Assembly (NCBI GenBank): GCA_025358085.1
Contig: JANYKT010000114.1
Coordinates: forward strand, 25,215 to 89,214
DNA: 64,000 nucleotides
Origin: Deltaproteobacteria bacterium
GTDB lineage: Bacteria; Myxococcota; Myxococcia; Myxococcales; 40CM-4-68-19
Direction of reading: 5' to 3'
The notes under the pieces are model-generated. The model had not been told where the DNA came from, ran no database searches, and saw only the letters and a list, made by a program, of their open reading frames with translations. Position 1 is the stretch's first letter; each line of letters begins with the position of its first letter. A program made the position numbers and the translations under genes. Below are positions 1 through 8,300 of this stretch, one piece after another.

Positions 1-576
1 GGACACGTCGGTCCAGATCTCCTTGTCGAACATCCGCTCACCTTCGGGCAGGTGCTTGATCAAGGCGGGCAGCAGGCCCTCGACGTTCTGACCGGTCAGT
101 GCCGAGAGCGGATAGATCTCGGTCCAGTCGTACTCGCTCTTCCAGCGCTCGATGAGCGGCAAGAGCTCGTGCTTGCGGACCGCGTCGATCTTGTTGATCA
201 CCAGCAGCGTCGGCTTCTTCGCTGCCTTCACCTGGTCCAGCGCCTTGCGCATCGCGGTGTCGATGGCCGGCCCTTGCGCTTCAATCAGGAAGAGCGCGGC
301 GTCGGCGTCGGCCAGCGTCTGCAGCGCCCGATTGACCATGCGCGCGTTCAGCCCGCCCTTCGCGGCGGTGTGCAAGCCGGGCGTGTCGAGCAGTGCGATC
401 TGTGCGTCTTCGAGCGTGAGGATCCCCAGAACCTTGCCGCGGGTGGTCTGCGGTTTCGGGCTGACGATGGCGACTTTCTGCCCGATCAGCCGGTTGAGCA
501 AGGTGCTCTTTCCGACGTTGGGCCGGCCCACGATGGCCACGAACCCTGCTCTGTGGGCCGGCTTTTCGTCAGGCAC
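1..576 (-). CDS. era: GTPase Era (3' part outside window)
   Basis: Era is a GTPase that binds 16S rRNA and helps assemble the 30S subunit. The visible 192 codons hold a complete G domain: G1 GRPNVGKST at residues 17-25, a QTTRGK switch I at 43-48, G3 DTPG at 64-67, G4 NKID at 128-131 and G5 SAL at 158-160. The QTTR and DTPGLH motifs separate Era from the related Der and TrmE. The C-terminal KH domain lies beyond position 1. The start is a GTG that shares one base with the TAG stop of the cyclophilin gene, so the two are probably translationally coupled. Linkage to RNase III two genes upstream matches the classic rnc-era arrangement. Confidence 0.93.
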   Translation of the reverse strand, partial: MPDEKPAHRAGFVAIVGRPNVGKSTLLNRLIGQKVAIVSPKPQTTRGKVLGILTLEDAQIALLDTPGLHTAAKGGLNARMVNRALQTLADADAALFLIEAQGPAIDTAMRKALDQVKAAKKPTLLVINKIDAVRKHELLPLIERWKSEYDWTEIYPLSALTGQNVEGLLPALIKHLPEGERMFDKEIWTDVS

Positions 577-1286
577 TAGGGGGCCTTTTCGCTGCGGACG
601 ATCTCGAGGGTGTCGAGCTTGGTGGTGGCGTTGCCCGCGCGGCCGATCTGCGGGACGAGCTCGAAGCCTTTGGTGACCTCGCCGAAGATGGTGTGCTTGT
701 TGTTGAGGTGCGGCGTCGCGACTTCCGTGATGAAGAACTGCGAGCCGTTCGTGCCCGGGCCGGCGTTGGCCATGGCGAGCAGGCCCGGCTTGTCGAACTT
801 CTTGCCCGAACCGAACTCGTCCTCGAAGCGGTAGCCGGGGTCGCCGGTGCCGGTGCCGAGCGGATCGCCGCCCTGGATCATGAACTGCGGGATCACGCGG
901 TGGAAGACGGTGCCGTCATAGAGCTTGGCCTTGGTCTTCGCGTGCGTGCGTGGATCGGTCCACTCGCGCGAACCGGTCGCAAGGCCGACGAAGTTGGCGA
1001 CGGTGATGGGCGCCTCCTTCTCGAACAGCTTGACGACGATGTTGCCGCGGCTGGTGTGGAAGATTGCGTAGAGATCGCCACTGCCCTGCGGGATACCGGA
1101 GGTCGACATGATCTGCTCCTTGGAGATGCTCGAGGAAGGTTGCTCAAAAGACGGCGGCGGGCGCTGCGGGGGCGGCTGCACAGGTGGGGTCTGGGTGGCC
1201 GCGGCAACGTCGCCGGGCCGGTTGTCCTTGCAACCAACGAGGGCCACAGCGCAGAGGACTGCGAGACCGATGTTCTGCTTGTTCAT
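576..1286 (-). CDS. Cyclophilin-type peptidyl-prolyl isomerase, lipoprotein
   Basis: A 236-residue protein that should catalyse cis-trans isomerisation of X-Pro bonds. Residues 1-19 form a lipoprotein signal with lipobox ALVGC (Cys19), so the enzyme is predicted to be lipid-anchored in the envelope. A proline-rich linker (about 30-50) precedes a cyclophilin domain (about 65-235) with the FHRVIPQFMIQGGDP motif and a GSQFFITE strand. It sits between the RNase III fusion gene and era on the same strand and overlaps the era start by one base. Proteins of this type fold exported proteins; pairing with era is probably positional rather than functional. Confidence 0.92.
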   Translation of the reverse strand: MNKQNIGLAVLCAVALVGCKDNRPGDVAAATQTPPVQPPPQRPPPSFEQPSSSISKEQIMSTSGIPQGSGDLYAIFHTSRGNIVVKLFEKEAPITVANFVGLATGSREWTDPRTHAKTKAKLYDGTVFHRVIPQFMIQGGDPLGTGTGDPGYRFEDEFGSGKKFDKPGLLAMANAGPGTNGSQFFITEVATPHLNNKHTIFGEVTKGFELVPQIGRAGNATTKLDTLEIVRSEKAP

Positions 1287-1326
1287 GCGTTCATTTCTCC
1301 CAAAGGGCGCGCACCATAGCCAAAAG

Positions 1327-1430
1327 AAACTGGGGACACCATACGGATTTCCCGGCAGAAACTGGGACGAGAAGCTGGGACACCCTACGGATTTTCCTCA
1401 GAGTCGGTCCTAATGCGTATGGTGTTCCCA
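1327..1430. repeat. REP-like element: two direct copies and one inverted copy of a ~20-bp motif
   Basis: Two direct copies of an AACTGGGGACACCATACGGA-like motif lie at 1327-1352 and 1372-1397, the second reading CTGGGACACCCTACGGATTT. A third copy lies inverted at 1411-1430 and, read on the minus strand, starts TGGGAACACCATACGC. Copies two and three can pair into a hairpin around a loop near 1398-1410. Motifs of this form are typical of REP sequences mobilised in trans by REP-associated tyrosine transposases; that link rests on family knowledge, and no transposase lies in the window. The element overlaps the end of the RNase III-GrpB reading frame. Confidence 0.6.
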
Positions 1431-2590
1431 TCTTGTTCGTATTTCGCGAGGAGAGGGGCCTTCTCCTGGTCGTAGCGCAGGGAGCCGGTCGCGCCAGCTG
1501 AGATCAGGGCCCGCTTGTCGGCTGCGTAGCGCAAAGCTTCTTCCGGGTGTGCCCGCAGGAAGTCGCGCAGCCGCGCGTGGTCCCGAAGAATGTCAGGCTG
1601 CACCAGGCGCAGATTGAACGCGCCGCGCGGGCCTCGCTTGCGGAAGGCGCCCGGACCGGCGGGCTCGTACTCCGGCAGCCGTGGCAGAGGCGCCAAGCGG
1701 CAAATGTCTAAATCGATGATGGGCCTCGCGGCCAGCCCCGGCACGGCCGTGCTGCCGACGTGCTCGATCTCGACGTCTTCGCCGAGCAGCGCGTGCAGCC
1801 GCGCGATCTCTTCCGCGGCAAGAACGGACCAGCGCAGGTCACCCTCCTCCAGCGCGACCGGCTCGTCCAGCAGCGCGCGCTCGAGCAGCTCCGGCTGCTC
1901 CAGCGCGATCCGCGCCGCCGCCTGCTCCGCCTCTTTTTTGGACTTCCCGATCCCGCGCGCCAACGGCACGCTGTCGAGCCGGGCCTCGATCTCGTACTCG
2001 CGCGCGTGAGGCGGACCCAGCGCCGCGATCACGCAGTACTGCGGCGCGCGCCGCCGAGCTTGAAAGAAATGCTGCAGCTCGGTCTTGGGGTCGCGCCCGA
2101 GCGCCACTGTTTGCGCGAACAACGGCGCGAGCAGGCGCTCCAGCAACGCTTGCGCCGCCGCCATGCCGCAACTGAGGAAGACCGCCGCCAGCACCGCTTC
2201 CAGCGCGTCGGCCAGCCGCGAGGGATTGTCCCCCACCCCGTCGCCACGGCCCACCAGCAGCAGGTCGCCGAGCAAAAGGCTCCGCGCCACGATGGCGAGC
2301 GACTCCTCCCGCACCAGCGACGAGCGCAGCCGGGTGAGTTCCCCTTCGGGCGCGTCGGGGAACCGCTCGTAGCAGCGCTGCGCGATGGCCATGCCCAGCA
2401 CTGCATCGCCGAGAAATTCGAGCCGCTCATTGGAGCGCAGGCTCTCGCGCGAAGGCGGCAACGCGCGCTCGTTGACGTAGCTGGAGCTGCGCAGCGCTTC
2501 GAGGGCAAGCTCCGGCCTGAGCGAACCCGCAGGCAGCCCCAAACGTTCGGTCAAGAGCGCGATGCGCTCGTGATCAGGGAGCTGGGCCAT
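1385..2590 (-). CDS. rnc: RNase III fused to a GrpB/UPF0157 domain
   Basis: A 401-residue fusion. Residues 1-165 form the RNase III endonuclease domain with signature NERLEFLGDAVL (54-65). The metal-binding residues are in place: Glu58, Asp62, Asp128 and Glu131 (the last two in LADALEAVL). Residues about 167-232 are a double-stranded RNA-binding domain ending in GIGKSKKEAEQAAA. Residues about 245-390 match the GrpB/UPF0157 family, with HVGSTAVPGL at 277-286; this family belongs to the nucleotidyltransferase-like fold. Ordinary RNase III is about 220-260 residues and lacks this tail. The last 14 or so residues and the TAG stop are encoded by the REP-like element. The domains are clear; the role of the fusion is unknown. 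Confidence 0.92.
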   Translation of the reverse strand: MAQLPDHERIALLTERLGLPAGSLRPELALEALRSSSYVNERALPPSRESLRSNERLEFLGDAVLGMAIAQRCYERFPDAPEGELTRLRSSLVREESLAIVARSLLLGDLLLVGRGDGVGDNPSRLADALEAVLAAVFLSCGMAAAQALLERLLAPLFAQTVALGRDPKTELQHFFQARRRAPQYCVIAALGPPHAREYEIEARLDSVPLARGIGKSKKEAEQAAARIALEQPELLERALLDEPVALEEGDLRWSVLAAEEIARLHALLGEDVEIEHVGSTAVPGLAARPIIDLDICRLAPLPRLPEYEPAGPGAFRKRGPRGAFNLRLVQPDILRDHARLRDFLRAHPEEALRYAADKRALISAGATGSLRYDQEKAPLLAKYEQDGNTIRIRTDSEENP

Positions 2591-2614
2591 GTTGCTCTTG
2601 GCGAAGCGCGGCGG

Positions 2615-3571
2615 CTACAGCCGCGCCGCCTCGTCCGCGATGGTGTACGGGTCGGTCTCGCGCCGGGCGATCCGCAGCGCCAGGTCATCGAGCTGCGCGC
2701 CTTGCTTGCCGAGCTTCGCCAACGCCACCCGCATCAGCCGCTCGCGCAGGATCTCGATCAGCTCCGTCCTGGCCCGCAGCTTCTCGCGCTCCAGCAGCTC
2801 GCCCGAGGTTTTCAAATATTGATAATGCGCGGCTATCGAATTCCACAATTCGATAATCCCTTCGTCGCGCGAGGCAACGCATTTGAGGATCTGCGTCTCG
2901 TAAGGCGCCTGATCGTCGGCACCCAGCATGGCGTGGTTCAGCTCCAGCATCGAGCGCAAGTCGCGCACCGTGCGGTCGGCTCCCTCCCGGTCGCTCTTGT
3001 TGACCGCGAAAAGATCAGCCACTTCGAGGATGCCGGCCTTGATGGCCTGGATGTCGTCGCCCAGGCCGGGCACCACCACGACGCAGGTCGTATGCGCGAG
3101 CCGGCAGACTTCGATCTCGTCCTGTCCGACGCCCACGGTCTCGATCAGCACCACGTCCTTTCCCATGGCGTCGAGCACGCGGGCGCAGTCAGACGTGGCC
3201 CGCGAAAGTCCGCCCAGCTGGCCGCGAGTGGCGAGCGAGCGGATGAAGACGCCGGGGTCGAGCGCGTGGTCCTGCATCCGGATGCGGTCGCCCAGGATGG
3301 CGCCCCCGGTGAAAGGACTGCTGGGATCGACCGCGAGCACTCCGACCGTCTTGCCGAGCTTTCTCAGATGAGCCACCAGCCGGTCGACGAGCGTGCTCTT
3401 CCCGGCGCCTGGGTTGCCGGTGATTCCGACCAGCTGCGCGCGGCCGGTGTGCGGGAAAAGCGCCTTGAGCTCGGCTTCGGCCGAGGGCTGCGCGTCGTCG
3501 ATGAGCCGCATCAGGCGCGCGGCGGCGCGAACATCGCCTTGCAACACCCGTTCGGCAAGCGAGGCCGTCAT
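2615..3571 (-). CDS. meaB: Methylmalonyl-CoA mutase-associated GTPase MeaB
   Basis: A 318-residue G3E-family GTPase that protects and reactivates B12-dependent methylmalonyl-CoA mutase, the last step of propionyl-CoA entry into the TCA cycle. Visible motifs are a Walker A GNPGAGKST, the family stretch AVDPSSPFTGGAILGDRIRM, an ETVGVGQDE switch and an NKSD base-recognition motif. I chose the ATG at 3571 because a GAGGG Shine-Dalgarno-like sequence lies about 8 bases upstream; an in-frame TTG 24 bases earlier is possible. The mutase genes are not in the window, but an acyl-CoA carboxylase beta chain at 8.3-9.8 kb fits the same pathway. Confidence 0.93.
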   Translation of the reverse strand: MTASLAERVLQGDVRAAARLMRLIDDAQPSAEAELKALFPHTGRAQLVGITGNPGAGKSTLVDRLVAHLRKLGKTVGVLAVDPSSPFTGGAILGDRIRMQDHALDPGVFIRSLATRGQLGGLSRATSDCARVLDAMGKDVVLIETVGVGQDEIEVCRLAHTTCVVVVPGLGDDIQAIKAGILEVADLFAVNKSDREGADRTVRDLRSMLELNHAMLGADDQAPYETQILKCVASRDEGIIELWNSIAAHYQYLKTSGELLEREKLRARTELIEILRERLMRVALAKLGKQGAQLDDLALRIARRETDPYTIADEAARL

Positions 3572-3640
3572 TTCAGTGGCCCTCGCCAGCGCCAATGGTC
3601 AAAGCGGCGGTCAGAGCGGCCGCGAGCGCGGGGCGCCCCA

Positions 3641-4783
3641 TCACGCCTTGAGCAGGTCGCGCGCGATGACCAGCCGCTGGATCTCGCTCGTCCCTTCGCC
3701 GATGGTACAGAGCTTCACGTCGCGATAAATGCGCTCGACCATGAACTCGCGAGTGAAGCCATACCCGCCGTGGATCTGCACCCCGTTGGCGGCCGCGCGA
3801 CACGCAGCCTCGCTGGCGAAAAGCTTGCCCATGGCTGCCTCGGTCGTGAACGGCCGGCCCTGATCGCACAGCCAGGCCGAGCGCAACACCAGCAACCGCG
3901 CAGCATCCAGCTCGGTGGCCATGTCGGCCATCATCCAGCGCAGCGCCTGAAAATCGCCGATGCTCTGCCCGAAGGCCTTGCGATCCTTCGAGTAGGCGAT
4001 GGATTCCTCGAGCGCCCCGCGGCCTAGGCCCACGCTGAGCGCGCCGATGGTGATGCGGCCCTTATCGAGGATCTGCAAGGTGTCGATGAAGCCGCGGTTC
4101 ACCTCGCCGATGCGCATGCCGTCGTCCACGTAGACGTCTTCCATCACCAACTCCGCCGTGTCCGAGCTGCGCATGCCGAGCTTCCCGTGCAGCTGCCGCT
4201 GCGAGAAGCCTTTCTGTCCCTTTTCGAGCAGGAAAGCGGTGATGCCTTTTTGCTTTTTCTCCGGCTCGGTGAGCGCGAGCACCACGAAAGTGTCGCCGAC
4301 TGACCCCTGGGTGATGAACATCTTCGAGCCGTTCAGGACCCAACCCGCGCCCTTGCGGACAGCGGTCGAGCGCAGCCCCGCCGCGTCCGAGCCCGAGCCC
4401 GGTTCAGTCAGTCCCCAGGCCGCGAGCTTCTTTCCGGACGCGATGTCGGGGATGAACTTCTGGCGCAGCTCATCGCTGCCGAAGCGGAGCAGATGGCTGG
4501 TGCCGAGCCCGTTGTGCGAGGCGACCGTCAGCGCGAGCGAGCCGTCCCAGCGCGCGATCTCCTCCACCACCACGGCAATGGAGACGGCATCGAGCTGTGA
4601 CCCGCCCAGTTCCTCGGGGACCGCCATGCCCAGCAGGCCCAGCTCGCCCAGCTGGTGAACCACCTCGATGGGGAAGCGCTCGTCGCGGTCCCACTCAGTC
4701 GCGTGCGGCTTGACCTCGCGCACGCAGAAGTCACGCACCATCGCGACCAGCTTGCGCTGGCTCTCATTCAACTCGAAGTCCAT
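3641..4783 (-). CDS. Acyl-CoA dehydrogenase (short/branched-chain type)
   Basis: A 380-residue FAD enzyme that introduces the alpha-beta double bond in acyl-CoA and passes electrons to ETF. The flavin-binding run WGLTEPGSGSD, a GSKMFIT strand and the C-terminal GEGTSEIQR are present; the Glu before GTSEIQ is the expected catalytic base. The start is the ATG at 4783 (MDFELNES), a typical ACAD opening, although the open frame continues upstream. It follows the Ser/Thr kinase gene by 16 bases and precedes meaB, which suggests isobutyryl-, isovaleryl- or butyryl-CoA-type substrates leading toward propionyl-CoA. The exact substrate cannot be read from the sequence. Confidence 0.9.
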   Translation of the reverse strand: MDFELNESQRKLVAMVRDFCVREVKPHATEWDRDERFPIEVVHQLGELGLLGMAVPEELGGSQLDAVSIAVVVEEIARWDGSLALTVASHNGLGTSHLLRFGSDELRQKFIPDIASGKKLAAWGLTEPGSGSDAAGLRSTAVRKGAGWVLNGSKMFITQGSVGDTFVVLALTEPEKKQKGITAFLLEKGQKGFSQRQLHGKLGMRSSDTAELVMEDVYVDDGMRIGEVNRGFIDTLQILDKGRITIGALSVGLGRGALEESIAYSKDRKAFGQSIGDFQALRWMMADMATELDAARLLVLRSAWLCDQGRPFTTEAAMGKLFASEAACRAAANGVQIHGGYGFTREFMVERIYRDVKLCTIGEGTSEIQRLVIARDLLKA

Positions 4784-4799
4784 GCGTCTCCCGAAAAGA

Positions 4800-6461
4800 T
4801 TACCTGCGCAAGGTGAGCTCGCCGGCGGCGAGCGGCTCGGGATTCTCGGCTTCTTCCGACTGCCGGTAAATCCAGATATCGATCGTATGCTTGCCAGGCG
4901 ACAGCTCCGCAAACCTTTGCTGCTGCCGCTTGCCGATTTCCATGCCGAGCTGATCCTCGTCATTGGGCAGCGCTGGGTCAAAAAGGAGCTGGGCGCGCTT
5001 CGTCCCGTCGATCCAGAGATCCTGCCAGACCTCGCCCGCCTTGTTGGGCCCGACCTGGTGCGCGAAGTAGCAGCGCGCGAACATGGGCTCGTCGCCCGAG
5101 AAGATGTTCCGCAGGGCGCCCGCCTCCTCCTTGCCGCGCGCAAGCTCCCTGGTAGAAAAGACACAGTTCCCGTAGCCGCCGCTCGACTGCACGCGCTTCA
5201 GCGGCGCGGCCGGCGCCCCCGGATAGATCCAGCCCTTGGCCGGCACCCGCCAGGCGCCCGGGAGGTTGACGTTGCGCTGCCAAAGGATCAAGCCGGCCGC
5301 ACCCAACGCGAAGATGCCGGCACACGACCCGAGAATCACGCCCAGCCATGCCTTCGATGAACGCTGGGAAACCACGGGCGGCGGGGCCCGGCGCACTTCG
5401 GGTCGAGCTGGTGCTGAACGCCGGGTCGGCCGGCCCGGGGTCTGCGGAGCGGGGGTCGCCGACGCGGGCGTGCGTTTGAATTGCGAAGCCTGCGGCGGCA
5501 CAGCGCGGGGCGTCGGACGCAACGCAGGACGGGGCGGCGGGGCGGCGACCTCAGGCTCCTGCAACGGTGTTGGCGGCACCCCCAGCGGCGCGGAGGCCAT
5601 GGTGGGCGAAGTCGTCTGCTTGCCACCGAGCTCGCGCGGCAGCGCATCGAGCGCGTCGACCAGGTCCTGACAAGTCTGGTGCCGCGCGGACGGCTGCTTC
5701 GAGCACATCTTCTCAACGAGCTGTTGGATGCGCCCGTCGACCTCGATGAAGTCGGCCAGCGACGGCAGCGGGCTCTTCACCTGCATCAGCATCACGTCCA
5801 CTTTGCTCTTCGCCTCGAACGGCCGGCGGCCGGTGAGCAGGTGGAACGCGGTGATCCCGAGCGAATAGATATCGGTGCGCCCGTCGATGGGCTGCCCCAT
5901 GGCCTGCTCGGGGCTCATGTAATAGGGCGTGCCGAGGACGGTCTGGCCGGTGAGATCTTTTTTCGCGTCCGTCGCCTTGGCAATACCGAAATCAAGGATC
6001 TTCGCGTCGCCATTGGCCGCAATCATCAGGTTGGCCGGCTTGATATCGCGATGAATGACGTTGTTGGCGTGCGCTTTCCGCAAGCCTTCCGCGGTCTGGC
6101 GCATGATGGACACCACCTGGCGCGCGCTCATCGGACCCATCTTCAGCGCGCTGTCGAGCGGCTTGCCCTCGAAATACTCCATCACGATGTACGGATCGGA
6201 GCCGTCTTCTCCCGAGTCCGAGCCGACGATCTCGTAAATCTGGATGATGCTGGGGTGCATGATCTTCGCGAGAACCTGCGCTTCGCGCCGGAATCGCTCG
6301 ACGTACCGGGGCTCGCGGTGGGTCAACACCTTGATGGCGACGAATCGGTCGAGCGATGGATCGGTCGCTTTATAGACGGCGCCCATTCCTCCGGCCCCGA
6401 GCATCACCGGATCGCGATAGCGACCGAACGATGGAATCGGCTGGCCCCCGGGTTCGGACAT
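4800..6461 (-). CDS. Transmembrane Ser/Thr protein kinase (PknB/Hanks type)
   Basis: A 553-residue kinase. The cytoplasmic N-terminal domain (about 14-275) has the glycine loop LGAGGMGAVYKA (21-32), VAIK Lys44, the HRDIKPAN catalytic loop (137-144), DFG at 157-159 and GTPYYMSPEQ. A Pro/Ala/Arg-rich linker (about 283-370) leads to one membrane helix (about 372-394) and a C-terminal domain of about 155 residues outside the membrane. That domain has no PASTA repeats and is unrecognised; it presumably senses an envelope signal. The start ATG at 6461 gives MSEPGGQ just before the kinase fold. The gene is 7 bases downstream of the glycosyltransferase gene, so the two probably share a transcript. 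Confidence 0.92.
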   Translation of the reverse strand: MSEPGGQPIPSFGRYRDPVMLGAGGMGAVYKATDPSLDRFVAIKVLTHREPRYVERFRREAQVLAKIMHPSIIQIYEIVGSDSGEDGSDPYIVMEYFEGKPLDSALKMGPMSARQVVSIMRQTAEGLRKAHANNVIHRDIKPANLMIAANGDAKILDFGIAKATDAKKDLTGQTVLGTPYYMSPEQAMGQPIDGRTDIYSLGITAFHLLTGRRPFEAKSKVDVMLMQVKSPLPSLADFIEVDGRIQQLVEKMCSKQPSARHQTCQDLVDALDALPRELGGKQTTSPTMASAPLGVPPTPLQEPEVAAPPPRPALRPTPRAVPPQASQFKRTPASATPAPQTPGRPTRRSAPARPEVRRAPPPVVSQRSSKAWLGVILGSCAGIFALGAAGLILWQRNVNLPGAWRVPAKGWIYPGAPAAPLKRVQSSGGYGNCVFSTRELARGKEEAGALRNIFSGDEPMFARCYFAHQVGPNKAGEVWQDLWIDGTKRAQLLFDPALPNDEDQLGMEIGKRQQQRFAELSPGKHTIDIWIYRQSEEAENPEPLAAGELTLRR

Positions 6462-6468
6462 AGGGTCC

Positions 6469-7677
6469 TTATACCGCAAGAACTTTGCGAGGGAGGACCT
6501 GCGAGAAAGCCCACGCCGCACAGACGAGAAGCGCTGCGTAGCGCAGGCCCACCGTCGGCCAGAAGAGCGTGTCGCGGAACCAGCGCACCTGTTCCCAGGC
6601 GCGGTCGGACTGCAGGTGCAGAAAACTGAACGACACCACGTAATCGGCCACGGCGATGCAGGAGACGGCGGTGGCAAGAATCGTGGGGGCGGCCGCCAGC
6701 GAAAGGAGCAGCACCACCCAGAGCCAGTATTGCGGCGAATAGACCTTGTTGACGGCGAAGAAGATGCAGATCAACGCGCAGGCGGCCTTCATGGCGTCGA
6801 GGCGGCGGGTGCGCAATTCCAGGAACGCGATGGCGCCGGCCGCGGCCAGCGTCACCAGGGCCGAGACGGTATTGGCCGTGGGCACGGAGCGGCGCGCATC
6901 CCAGCCTGCTATCAGGTAGAGGCTGGGCTCGATGTCGCGCACGCGGTTGTAGCGAAAGAATTCAAGCCAATTGTCGCGGGCGAGGAGCGCGAACGGCAGG
7001 TTCAAGAGCAGTGTCACGCCGCAGAAGATGGCGAAGAGTTCGAGAGAGCTTCGCAATCTTTTCCGCAATGCGACCAGCAGCAAGATGCCGAGCACCAGCA
7101 CGGGAAAGAATTTGGTCCAGACGGCGACGCTGAGCACGACTGCGGCCCAGCGGTCCCTGCCGCGCGCCCAGAGCCAGACGCCCAGAGCGAGTGGCAGGAT
7201 GCCAAAGAGATCCCAATTGAGACCTGCGTAAACGATCAGCGAGGGAGACGCAGCCCAGATCCACGGTGACGCCCAGGGCATGGAGCAGAGCAGCCAGAGC
7301 GTGCCCAGCGCGCACAGCGAAAGGCCGGCGAAAGTGAGCGCGAAGTAGCCGGGGGTCCTGGGCAGAAGCAGGCTCGGCCACCACATGCCGAGGCCCAGCA
7401 GCACCGGATATTCGATCTTGTCCTCGAGATAAGGCAGGCGGTGGCGCGTGGCGCCGCGATCCTCGTGGAGCGCGATGATGTCTGAATAGGCGAGCGCCCC
7501 GAATGCCCAGGTCCGGTAGCCCCAGGGCGATGGATGACTGTTGCCTTGCGCCGTGCGCGCGTAGGCGACCGTCAAAAGCGCAAGACAGAGGGCGGCGGGC
7601 AGCCAGAAGCGGCGGGCGGTCGCCGTGCGGTCGAGCGGTGTCTCCATGAGCATCGCCATGAGCATCGATCGTGACAC
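6469..7677 (-). CDS. GT87-type integral-membrane glycosyltransferase
   Basis: A protein of about 402 residues with some ten hydrophobic segments. It resembles the GT87/DUF2029 family of polyprenol-phosphate-dependent mannosyltransferases, which transfer sugars on the periplasmic side of the inner membrane. The family-like motif KVYSPQYWLW near residue 300 and acidic residues in the first loop support this. Three in-frame ATGs crowd the 5' end (MSRSMLMAMLMETP), so the start could be 7677 or up to 30 bases later. It lies directly upstream of the Ser/Thr kinase gene. Acceptor and sugar are unknown. Confidence 0.75.
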   Translation of the reverse strand: MSRSMLMAMLMETPLDRTATARRFWLPAALCLALLTVAYARTAQGNSHPSPWGYRTWAFGALAYSDIIALHEDRGATRHRLPYLEDKIEYPVLLGLGMWWPSLLLPRTPGYFALTFAGLSLCALGTLWLLCSMPWASPWIWAASPSLIVYAGLNWDLFGILPLALGVWLWARGRDRWAAVVLSVAVWTKFFPVLVLGILLLVALRKRLRSSLELFAIFCGVTLLLNLPFALLARDNWLEFFRYNRVRDIEPSLYLIAGWDARRSVPTANTVSALVTLAAAGAIAFLELRTRRLDAMKAACALICIFFAVNKVYSPQYWLWVVLLLSLAAAPTILATAVSCIAVADYVVSFSFLHLQSDRAWEQVRWFRDTLFWPTVGLRYAALLVCAAWAFSQVLPRKVLAV

Positions 7678-7729
7678 GGAAGAGTCGCGCGGGGTAGTTC
7701 CGGGCGCCCGGGGTGGTTACGCTACCGGT

Positions 7730-8296
7730 ATGCGCACAGGTCTTGCTCTACTTCTCCTCTGCTGCGCCTGCGGTCGCGCGGACCGCGGAGCCGCGGCGGG
7801 CGGCCCCACGGGACGCAGCGACGCCCAGGGCACGTTGCAAGGGCGGCCATTCACCGCCAGCGATTCGCTCAGCTACGTCGGTACTGACGCGGCCGGCAAC
7901 TCGTTCCTGACCGTCTGGGTGTCTTCATTCCCCAGCGCTTGCGGCCTCGCGTCGCAAAACGCGGGCATCCCCAATGCCTCGGTGCTGGTGTTGAACCTGC
8001 AAGGACAGCGCTCGGCCGCCACGCAGCCGGGCGTGTACACGATCGGCGCTGCGCCCGAAGGCCGGACCGCGCAAGCAGCGGCGCTGCGCACTGACGAGAC
8101 CTGCCGCGCCACTCCGCTGGCCGTCGGCGCCGCGTCGGGTACGGTCACCATCGCCAGCATCGGCGCGAGCGGCGCCAGCGGCACCTTCGACCTGCACCTT
8201 GGAGACGACCGCATCTCTGGCGGCTTTGAGGGAGTCGCCTGTCCCGCCGCGCCGCTGTCGGCGCGCGCGCCAGCAACCAGCTGCCGTGTGCGCTGA
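7730..8296 (+). CDS. Putative lipoprotein, unknown function
   Basis: A 188-residue protein. The ATG at 7730 opens a short signal sequence (MRTGLALLLLCCAC) with a Cys that can serve as the lipidation site. The mature part is Ala/Gly/Thr/Ser-rich with a few Cys residues and alternating polar-hydrophobic strands, as in small beta-sandwich lipoproteins. No known domain is recognised. It is divergent from the glycosyltransferase gene and convergent with the carboxylase gene, whose stop codon lies 4 bases away, so it is probably a single-gene unit. Confidence 0.65.
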   Translation: MRTGLALLLLCCACGRADRGAAAGGPTGRSDAQGTLQGRPFTASDSLSYVGTDAAGNSFLTVWVSSFPSACGLASQNAGIPNASVLVLNLQGQRSAATQPGVYTIGAAPEGRTAQAAALRTDETCRATPLAVGAASGTVTIASIGASGASGTFDLHLGDDRISGGFEGVACPAAPLSARAPATSCRVR

Positions 8297-8300
8297 CGTT

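Noticed and set aside
1760..4027. Long 755-codon plus-strand open frame
   Set aside because: It runs antisense through RNase III, MeaB and ACAD genes with clear motifs; the translation is Arg/Gln/His-rich and has no domain. It is a GC-rich shadow.
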